From NCBI GenBank assembly GCA_015071005.1, contig SVIG01000004.1, positions 124,001 to 188,000 on the forward strand: a stretch of 64,000 nucleotides of DNA, given 5' to 3'. The stretch comes from Clostridiales bacterium (GTDB taxonomy: Bacteria; Bacillota; Clostridia; Christensenellales; Borkfalkiaceae). A model generated the notes under the pieces. It made no database searches, was not told the DNA's origin, and saw only the letters and a list, made by a program, of their open reading frames with translations. Below, piece after piece: positions 57,346-64,000 of this stretch. Every line of letters starts with the position of its first letter. Position 1 is the stretch's first letter. A program made the translations under genes and the position numbers.

Positions 57346-58230
57346 TTATACAAGTGTTTTTATGCTCTCGATATCGACTGTCGTCGTGCCGTAGTCACTA
57401 AAATCAAACGCATATTCCATAATAGGCGTTCCGTCGATAGAGGTTTGGAAGCTAAAAAGCATTTTGGCAGAGATCGAGATCACTTTTCCGTCTTGGAATT
57501 TCATAACAACGCTTTCGTAGTGCAAAGTACCGAATGCCGCGCTCTCGCAGTGCATTTCGCTTGCTTCATAGCATTGTGTTTCCTCGTTGAAGGCAAACTC
57601 CGTATATTTATCCGTCAAGGGCATCAGCGCCAAAAATACTTGTCCGTTATAGCCAAAATCGTAGTTTTCTTCTTTTTTCCAATTTGCCCACGTGGAGCGT
57701 TTTCTATACGCCGTATAGCAATCGCCTATATCTTCGTAATACGATTCGAGGCTGTTCGTTTCGGAAAACTCCATGTATTCGTAGCTCTTGTCGTTTTCCA
57801 CCATGATTTTCATAGGGATTGCCAGATTTTGCGGATCTACAATACGACCGTTCAGCGTCACGTTGTTTAAGAGGGCAGGGTCAAAGGAAGCGATCCAGCC
57901 TTGTTGTGAAACTTGATGGTTAGGTACGTACGGAATAGGCTCGGTTTTCTTGTGTTTGCACACCTCGCAGGTGAACGTTCTAACGCCAGGCGCTTGTGAG
58001 GTAGGATATTCGGTGATAACACCGTCATCCCAACTGTGCTTTGCTTTGTCAGTGGTTTTATCGCAACCTTCATCCGTGCATGCGTGCCAATGATGGGTAT
58101 CGTTTTTCGACCATGCAACGTCATATTCGTGTTCTCGTTCAGTAGGCGTTTCCCTGTCGCAACTTGCGAGGGTTGCGCTAATAGAAAAACAAGCACATAC
58201 CGCCAATAAAAGAGAAAGGATTTTTTTCAT
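57346..58230 (-). CDS. Secreted lipoprotein of unknown function with CxxC segments
   Basis: Lipobox ATLASC; HHWHACTDEGCDKTT...RTFTCEVCKHKKTEPIP. Confidence 0.8.
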   Translation of the reverse strand: MKKILSLLLAVCACFSISATLASCDRETPTEREHEYDVAWSKNDTHHWHACTDEGCDKTTDKAKHSWDDGVITEYPTSQAPGVRTFTCEVCKHKKTEPIPYVPNHQVSQQGWIASFDPALLNNVTLNGRIVDPQNLAIPMKIMVENDKSYEYMEFSETNSLESYYEDIGDCYTAYRKRSTWANWKKEENYDFGYNGQVFLALMPLTDKYTEFAFNEETQCYEASEMHCESAAFGTLHYESVVMKFQDGKVISISAKMLFSFQTSIDGTPIMEYAFDFSDYGTTTVDIESIKTLV

Positions 58231-58358
58231 AAAACACCTCCGTATCATTGCTAGGTATAGGTATTATAACACATGAAAGAGAGGATTACAAGACCTTTTT
58301 GTGTATTCGTTAATAAAATTTTGTGAAAATTCTAAGGAAAAGTAACGTTTTGAAAAAG

Positions 58359-58387
58359 AAAAGCCGCCCCTTATAGGGGCGGCTTTT
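58359..58387 (-). terminator. Terminator downstream of nadE
   Basis: AAAGCCGCCCCTTATAGGGGCGGCTTTT. Confidence 0.88.
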
Positions 58388-58398
58388 AGGCTTTTGTT

Positions 58399-59136
58399 TT
58401 ATTCGGGACTGTATTCGTAGCAAGGGATCGGTTTGAGCTTAAATTCGTTCAAGACGTGCAAGCGGTCGATTTTTGCTTTCTTTTCCTCGTCCTCGCATAC
58501 GCCCGTGCGAATATATTGATCGAGCATTGCGTAGGTGAAGCCGAGATTATCTTCGTCCGTGCGGTCGGTGAGTCCGTCCGACGGCACCTTATCTACGAGA
58601 TTTTCAGGCAGCTCTAAATATTTCCCAATCGCTTTTACTTCTTGCACGGTCAGCTTGCCAAGCGGCGAAAAATCGCCAGCGGCGTCGCCGTAGCGCGTGG
58701 AATACCCTACCCAATCCTCTGAAAGATTGCAGGTATTCGCCACCCGCCCGTTCATCGATTGCGAGAGGGCGTAAAGGGTGGACATACGAATGCGCGGGGG
58801 GAGATTGATAATTGTTTGTCGGCTGATTTCCACACCCGACGTTTTTAACGATTCAAGCACGCCATCCACCGCTTTTTTGATATTGCAAACGTAATAGGGG
58901 ATACCCAGGTGCGCGACGAGTTGTTTGGAGCAGTCAATATCTGCCTGCTCACCGTTGGGCATCAAAACGCCGATCACCCGTTCTTTGCCGAGTGCTTTTA
59001 CGCACAGCGCCGCGACGATGGAAGAATCCTTACCGCCCGAAATCCCGATGACCGCGTTGCAGCCCTTTCCGTTCTTTTCAAACCAATCTTGGATCCATTG
59101 AACTGCCTCGTTCGTTGTTTTTTCTACGTTGAACAT
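58399..59136 (-). CDS. nadE: NAD synthetase, ammonia-dependent
   Basis: GISGGKDSSIVAALCVKALG; no glutaminase domain; LSEDWVGYSTRYGDAAGDFSPLG. Confidence 0.95.
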   Translation of the reverse strand: MFNVEKTTNEAVQWIQDWFEKNGKGCNAVIGISGGKDSSIVAALCVKALGKERVIGVLMPNGEQADIDCSKQLVAHLGIPYYVCNIKKAVDGVLESLKTSGVEISRQTIINLPPRIRMSTLYALSQSMNGRVANTCNLSEDWVGYSTRYGDAAGDFSPLGKLTVQEVKAIGKYLELPENLVDKVPSDGLTDRTDEDNLGFTYAMLDQYIRTGVCEDEEKKAKIDRLHVLNEFKLKPIPCYEYSPE

Positions 59137-59138
59137 AT

Positions 59139-61232
59139 TTACACCTCAAAGAGCAAATCGCCGTAGGTCGGAATCGGCCAATAGTCGGCGGAAACGAGAT
59201 TTTCAAGTGCGTCTACGTCCTTGCGAAGCAAGGTCATCGCAGGCAAAACGTTCGTCTTGTACGCAATCGAGCGCTTTTCCGCGTCCTTTTCTTTTTCGGC
59301 GGCTTGAATAGAGTTTTCCAAATATTTGAGCATATTATACGCGCTTGCCGTCAAAGCGGAAATGTCCGTCAAAATTTCCGTTTCATAGGTGCAATCCAAC
59401 GTTTTGCAAACGGCAGTCTTTGCCAAAATCGTATTCGAAAGGACTTGGCTATACTCACTCACCGCAGGCAAGATTTCCTTCTTTGCCATATCGACCATTG
59501 TTTTTGCTTCGATGTTGACGAGATTGCAGTAGTTGTTGAGCTGAATTTCAAGACGCGAACGCATTTCACGCTCGGTGTATACCTTATGCGCCGTGAAAAG
59601 GGCTACGTTCTTTTCGTCGGTGAAATGGGGGAGAGCGTCGGGGGTTGTTCTGTAATGGGACAAGCCGCGTTTTTCCGCTTCCAAAATCCATTTATCGTCG
59701 TAGCCGTTGCCGTTAAAGATAATGCGTTTATGCGCCGCAATCACGCGCTTAATCAAATCGTGCAGCGCCGCTTCGAAGTTTTCCACGCCTTCCAATTCGT
59801 CGGCAAACTGCTTTAAGCTATCCGCTACCGCAGTGTTAAGCGCCGTATTCGCGCCCGAAACGGACGCACTCGCGCCGAGCATACGGAATTCGAACTTGTT
59901 GCCCGTGAACGCGAAGGGGGAAGTACGGTTTCTATCCGTAGTATCCTTGGGGAATTTGGGGAGCGTATGCACGCCGACGCGCAAAAGCTCCTTTTCCTTT
60001 GCTTCATGATGAGGCTGATCCTTTTCAATGCTTTCTAAAATTTCCGTCAGCTCGTTGCCAAGGAATACGGAAACAACCGCAGGAGGCGCTTCGGTTGCGC
60101 CCAAGCGGTGGTCGTTGCCTGCCGAAGCCACCGAAATGCGCAAAAGATCCTGATACTCGTCCACCGCTTTGAGAACTGCGCAAAGGAAGAGCAAAAACTG
60201 CGCGTTTTCGCCCGGCGTGTCGCCCGGTTCAAGCAGGTTTACGCCCGTATTCGTCGAAATCGACCAGTTGTTATGCTTGCCGCTACCGCTTACTCCCTTG
60301 AAAGGCTTTTCGTGCAAAATACATACTAAACCGTGTTTTTTGGCAACCTTTTGCATGATTTCCATCGTGAGCTGGTTGTGGTCGGCGGCGATGTTTGCCG
60401 TAGTGAAGATGGGAGCAAGCTCATGCTGCGAGGGCGCGGCTTCGTTGTGCTCGGTCTTTGCGAAAACGCCGAGTTTCCAAAGCTCCTCGTTTAAGTCGTT
60501 CATATACGCCTGCACGCGCGGCTTGATAACGCCGTAATAATGCCCTTCAAGCTCTTGACCCTTGGGGGCTTCCGCGCCAAAAAGTGTACGTCCCGTATAA
60601 ACGAGATCCTTGCGGCGCTTGAAAATTTCTTTATCCACCAAGAAGTATTCCTGTTCAGGGCCGACCGTCGTTTTCACGGACGTCACGTCCTCATTGCCAA
60701 AGAGCTTCAAAATTCGAAGTGCTTGACGGTTGATCGCTTCCATAGAACGAAGAAGGGGAGTTTTTTGGTCGAGCGCGTCGCCGCCGTACGAGCAAAACGC
60801 CGTGGGAATACACAAAACGCCGTCCTTGATAAAGGCATAGGAAGTGGCGTCCCAAGCGGTGTAGCCGCGTGCTTCAAAGGTCGCGCGCAAACCGCCCGAA
60901 GGGAAGGACGAAGCGTCCGTTTCGCCCTTGATGAGCTCCTTGCCCGAAAATTCCATAATCGCTCTGCCGTCTTTATCGGGGGAGATGAAACTATCGTGTT
61001 TTTCAGCGGTGATACCCGTCATCGGTTGGAACCAATGGGTAAAATGGGTCGCGCCGAGAGAGATTGCCCAGTCTTTCATAGCCGAGGCAACCGCGTTTGC
61101 AACGGATAAATTCAGGCTTCTGCCGTCTTTAACCGTGCGTTTTAAGGTGTTGTAATCTTCTTCGGAGAGCATGGATTTCATGACTTTATCGTCAAAAACC
61201 ATCGAGCCGAAGTAATCGGAAACGAGTTTCAT
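59139..61232 (-). CDS. glnN: Glutamine synthetase type III
   Basis: 697 aa; HNEAAPSQHELAPIFTTANIAADHNQL; KPFKGVSGSGKHNNWS. Confidence 0.96.
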   Translation of the reverse strand: MKLVSDYFGSMVFDDKVMKSMLSEEDYNTLKRTVKDGRSLNLSVANAVASAMKDWAISLGATHFTHWFQPMTGITAEKHDSFISPDKDGRAIMEFSGKELIKGETDASSFPSGGLRATFEARGYTAWDATSYAFIKDGVLCIPTAFCSYGGDALDQKTPLLRSMEAINRQALRILKLFGNEDVTSVKTTVGPEQEYFLVDKEIFKRRKDLVYTGRTLFGAEAPKGQELEGHYYGVIKPRVQAYMNDLNEELWKLGVFAKTEHNEAAPSQHELAPIFTTANIAADHNQLTMEIMQKVAKKHGLVCILHEKPFKGVSGSGKHNNWSISTNTGVNLLEPGDTPGENAQFLLFLCAVLKAVDEYQDLLRISVASAGNDHRLGATEAPPAVVSVFLGNELTEILESIEKDQPHHEAKEKELLRVGVHTLPKFPKDTTDRNRTSPFAFTGNKFEFRMLGASASVSGANTALNTAVADSLKQFADELEGVENFEAALHDLIKRVIAAHKRIIFNGNGYDDKWILEAEKRGLSHYRTTPDALPHFTDEKNVALFTAHKVYTEREMRSRLEIQLNNYCNLVNIEAKTMVDMAKKEILPAVSEYSQVLSNTILAKTAVCKTLDCTYETEILTDISALTASAYNMLKYLENSIQAAEKEKDAEKRSIAYKTNVLPAMTLLRKDVDALENLVSADYWPIPTYGDLLFEV

Positions 61233-61261
61233 CTATCTTAACTCCTTGTAAAAAAACGAAA

Positions 61262-61297
61262 AACGGCAAAGGCAAACTCTATGGCGCCTTTGCCGTT
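61262..61297 (-). terminator. Leader hairpin with T tract upstream of glnN (putative attenuator)
   Basis: Minus strand ACGGCAAAGGC...GCCTTTGCCGT then TTTTCGTTTTTTT before the RBS. Confidence 0.75.
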
Positions 61298-61303
61298 GTG
61301 GAT

Positions 61304-61333
61304 ATTATACATTATTTCTACGCTTTTTGTCAA
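61304..61333 (-). promoter_or_regulatory. Sigma-A-like promoter of glnN-nadE
   Basis: Minus strand TTGACA-18 nt-TATAAT. Confidence 0.85.
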
Positions 61334-61405
61334 CGTTTTGAAAGGAATTTTTTAAGAAAAGAAGGGTTGAAGACATAAGCTCCCAGATTTAGGCGTTTGA
61401 ATCAT

Positions 61406-61606
61406 TCAAAACTCCAATCCAAAAAGTGAATTGGGACTTATATCGAATTTTTGATACAAAAGCAAAATACTGTCATATCCAGGCTTTTTCTTTCCTAAAA
61501 GCCATTGACTTACCGTAGTCTGATTTACTCCCAAAATATCCGCTAATTTTTGTTGGCTTAAATTATGTTCAAGCATAAGTTGTTTGATAACTTCAATATA
61601 AGGCAT
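61406..61606 (-). CDS. XRE-family HTH regulator
   Basis: NLSQQKLADILGVNQTTVSQWLLGKKKPGYDSI. Confidence 0.88.
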   Translation of the reverse strand: MPYIEVIKQLMLEHNLSQQKLADILGVNQTTVSQWLLGKKKPGYDSILLLYQKFDISPNSLFGLEF

Positions 61607-61627
61607 ACTTAAATTATATGCATTTTT

Positions 61628-61668
61628 AGGTCAAAAGTCTTGACATAGGTCAAAAGACCTGATATAAT
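61628..61668 (+). promoter_or_regulatory. Promoter with embedded operator-like repeats
   Basis: AGGTCAAAAG (61628) and AGGTCAAAAGACCT (61647-61660) around TTGACA-17-TATAAT. Confidence 0.75.
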
Positions 61669-61697
61669 ATGAATACTTGCACATAGAAGAAAGGGAA

Positions 61698-62015
61698 ATG
61701 AACTATAAAGAAATATGCAAACGCGGACTATTGCTAATCGGCGTGTTAATCGTTGGGATTGCAGTTGGGTGTCCAATATATAAAATTTTTAAGATACCAT
61801 GTCCTTGTTGCGGTGTCACGAGAGCGTGGCTTTGCCTTTTTCGTGGGGATATAAAAGGGGCGTTTGCCTACAATTCACTCTTTGTGTTGATTGCGCTTGT
61901 AGCGGTAGCGTTTGTTTTTGAAGAGTACTTATTCAAAAAAACGTGGAAGAAAAATGTGTCTTTTTGTGTGTTAGGCGGCATTATTTTTTTGCAGTATATC
62001 GTCCGCATATTGTAA
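61698..62015 (+). CDS. DUF2752 domain membrane protein
   Basis: CPCCGVTRAWLCLFRGDIKGAFAYN. Confidence 0.85.
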   Translation: MNYKEICKRGLLLIGVLIVGIAVGCPIYKIFKIPCPCCGVTRAWLCLFRGDIKGAFAYNSLFVLIALVAVAFVFEEYLFKKTWKKNVSFCVLGGIIFLQYIVRIL

Positions 62016-62060
62016 AAACGGCTTACACCAAAGATAAAAGAACAAAATGGAGGTTGTTTT

Positions 62061-62402
62061 ATGGAGGAGCAAAAGGTCAATATGTATATGGCGTCTCTTA
62101 TGGGGTATTTCAAGGAAAGGGATGCAATCCTGATTCGTGAGAAGCTCTTGGAGGTAGACGACAGTAAATATGGGATGTTATCGGTCGTGGATTTGAAAAA
62201 TCCGACGACGGTATTTGTTGGATCGCTTTTGGCGGGATGCTTTGGGGTTGACCGTTTTATGATTGGAGATGTGGGATTAGGGGTATTAAAACTCTTAACG
62301 TTCGGTTTATGCGGGGTTTTAACCATTATCGATTGGTGTTCAATTATTGGAAGTACCAAAAAAAAGAATTTCAAAAAAATAATGAAAATGCTTTCATTAT
62401 AA
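62061..62402 (+). CDS. TM2 domain-containing protein
   Basis: AGCFGVDRFMIGDVGLGVLKLLTFGLCGVLTIIDW. Confidence 0.88.
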   Translation: MEEQKVNMYMASLMGYFKERDAILIREKLLEVDDSKYGMLSVVDLKNPTTVFVGSLLAGCFGVDRFMIGDVGLGVLKLLTFGLCGVLTIIDWCSIIGSTKKKNFKKIMKMLSL

Positions 62403-62409
62403 GTCAATT

Positions 62410-62448
62410 AAAGGTTCTCGAGAGTTTCGAGAGCCTTTATATTTTTCT
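62410..62448 (+). terminator. Intrinsic terminator
   Basis: AAGGTTCTCGAGAGTTTCGAGAGCCTTTATATTTTT. Confidence 0.75.
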
Positions 62449-62463
62449 ATGTTACATACAAAA

Positions 62464-62492
62464 TAAGGCAGTCGCACATGCGACTGCCTTAT
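62464..62492 (-). terminator. Terminator of the 62494-63240 gene
   Basis: AATAAGGCAGTCGCACATGCGACTGCCTTAT hairpin. Confidence 0.7.
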
Positions 62493-62493
62493 A

Positions 62494-63240
62494 TTATACT
62501 TCCTCAAAGCCTTTAGGCTTTTCCTGCCGTTCGGGCAAGAATTCCCAGTAACGAACGGGCATATATCCCTTCATTTGTTTGAGCCGTTCTCGGCATGGAA
62601 TATTTACCGCTTGATAGTACCCCTTCCAAAGACTTTGCCATTCCGTTTCGTCGGCGGAAATTAAGACGTTTGCCTGGGGCAGGTATGCGTTGAAAGTGTT
62701 TTTTCCATCATACACGGTCGCCTTTTTTCGCTTGACGTCGTGCAGGACGAACGGGAATTCGGGCAAGCGCTTTCTAAAATGGGGCGCGAGCAAATCGCAA
62801 ATATCGTTGTCGGGAGAAAAGGGGGCGTACAACGCGCCGCTCGCCGTTTCCATAAACCGAATAAAGCCGTGAAAACGGTGAATTTCAAACCCGACTTTCT
62901 TTATGTATGCAATCGCTTTGAAAACGCACGGCTCGGTTAGCCGTCTACCGACGGGGGCTTTCATCTGCGCTAAAAAGCGCAGGTATTCAAAGGCGACTTG
63001 CTCGTTATCCTCTTCGCCTGAGCGGAGCAAGCGATCTAAATCGCGCATACAATCCCGATCGAACGAGAGTAGGCGATTTTCCGCTTTTTCCGCCTTTTGA
63101 ACGTCCGTTTGCACTTGGATAAGCGGCTCGTCTAAACGTAGCTGCGTTTGTTTGGACGTGACGAGGGCGCGTGGGTCTTTGAACGCTTGCAAAAAGGCGC
63201 TCAAAAATCCGTTTTTCGTGCCGTCGTATACGTAAATCAT
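62494..63240 (-). CDS. Putative DNA metabolism/repair protein (TIGR03915/DUF4130-like)
   Basis: MIYVYDGTKNGFLSAFLQAF; RFHGFIRFME; paired with a radical-SAM repair gene. Confidence 0.82.
   Translation of the reverse strand: MIYVYDGTKNGFLSAFLQAFKDPRALVTSKQTQLRLDEPLIQVQTDVQKAEKAENRLLSFDRDCMRDLDRLLRSGEEDNEQVAFEYLRFLAQMKAPVGRRLTEPCVFKAIAYIKKVGFEIHRFHGFIRFMETASGALYAPFSPDNDICDLLAPHFRKRLPEFPFVLHDVKRKKATVYDGKNTFNAYLPQANVLISADETEWQSLWKGYYQAVNIPCRERLKQMKGYMPVRYWEFLPERQEKPKGFEEV
62675..62694 (+). repeat. Dispersed repeat inside the TIGR03915-like CDS (antisense to it)
   Basis: TGGGGCAGGTATGCGTTGAA (18/20). Confidence 0.8.
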
Positions 63241-63278
63241 ACTTTCACCTAATACATGGTAGTGGGGTTTTCAAAAAA

Positions 63279-64000
63279 TCACAGCTGTCCGTGCAATGCG
63301 ATTAAGGCGTTTTGCGGCGTGGAAAGCATACTGAAAATATCCAGCTGTTCTTCGCTTTCTTGCGTTTCGATTGCCGTCAAAAGTCCGCGCACTTGGCTTT
63401 CGTGCGCCGCGCCGAGATACTTACCGCCGCAAGTGATAAAATGCTTTGCCCGCTTGAGTGCGATACGCATTTTAAGTAGGTCTTCAAAGGTCAGCTTGGC
63501 GTATTTTCGCGCTTGCAAAATTTTATGCGCGTTTTTCGCACCGATTCCCGGTACGCGCAAAAGCATTTCAAGAGGTGCGCGGTTGATTTCCACGGGGAAA
63601 AGGTGCATATTCCGCAAAGCCCACGCGCATTTCGGGTCAAACTCCATAGAAAGATTTTCTCCCTCTTCGACGATTTCTTCCACCGAAAAACCGTAAAATC
63701 GGAGCAGCCAATCCGCTTGATATAAGCGGTGTTCGCGCAGTTGACCTGCGCCCACTTCGGGGAGTAAACGATCCTGCACGACGGGTACGTAAGAGGAATA
63801 ATAGACCCGCCGTAAATCGTTCTTGCGATAGAGCGCTTGGGTAAGCCGAAGAATTTGTCCGTCCGATTCGGGGGATGCGCCTACGATCATTTGCGTGGTT
63901 TGCCCTGCGGGTAAAAAATGCCCCTTGAAAAGCCCTTTTTTCTTGTCTTCGCGGTATTGCTGTGTTTGCATCGCGAGCGTTTTCATAGGGGAGAGTAAGC
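63279..64000 (-). CDS. Putative DNA modification/repair radical SAM protein, C-terminal part, truncated by window edge
   Basis: VPGIGAKNAHKILQARKYAKLTFEDLLKMRIALKRAKHFITCGGKYLG; reading frame likely continues past 64000. Confidence 0.82.
   Translation of the reverse strand, partial: LLSPMKTLAMQTQQYREDKKKGLFKGHFLPAGQTTQMIVGASPESDGQILRLTQALYRKNDLRRVYYSSYVPVVQDRLLPEVGAGQLREHRLYQADWLLRFYGFSVEEIVEEGENLSMEFDPKCAWALRNMHLFPVEINRAPLEMLLRVPGIGAKNAHKILQARKYAKLTFEDLLKMRIALKRAKHFITCGGKYLGAAHESQVRGLLTAIETQESEEQLDIFSMLSTPQNALIALHGQL

Noticed and set aside
1-64000. CRISPR array or IS/prophage explanation for the dispersed repeats
   Set aside because: No regular spacing, no cas genes, no transposase/integrase and no long terminal inverted repeats seen

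Overview
This 64 kb window looks like a Clostridia/Firmicutes chromosome segment. It is mostly housekeeping and metabolic genes: secA-prfB, tsaD, a STAS/HATPase/sigma partner-switch cluster, tkt, ECF S components under cobalamin and THF riboswitches, lgt-pncB-lspA-rluD-DUF512-der-plsY, trkA-trkH, ssrA, mscS, an ALDH, a GH38/GH28 plus uxaB-uxaA-uxaC-eda-yitT-kdgK uronate cluster, glnN-nadE, and a putative radical-SAM DNA repair pair. I saw no rRNA, tRNA, CRISPR array, transposase or prophage. The most unusual signal is a dispersed ~20-nt motif, best form GGGGGCAGGTACGCGTTGAA, core GTACG(C/A)GTTGAA. About 12 close and several degenerate copies occur on both strands. They lie just after stop codons, inside terminator hairpins, inside reading frames, inside a cobalamin riboswitch and next to a THF riboswitch. 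It does not look like a CRISPR or IS, and it resembles a DNA-level signature such as an uptake-sequence-like, architecture or small mobile repeat. Other leads are a structured orphan RNA carrying a T-box-like core upstream of secA, a perfect 19-bp inverted copy of the tmRNA 3' end, a glnN promoter whose transcript would begin with an intrinsic terminator, and a sigma/anti-sigma cluster with one HATPase lacking the N-box Asn. All calls are from reading sequence and translations only; no database searches were run.
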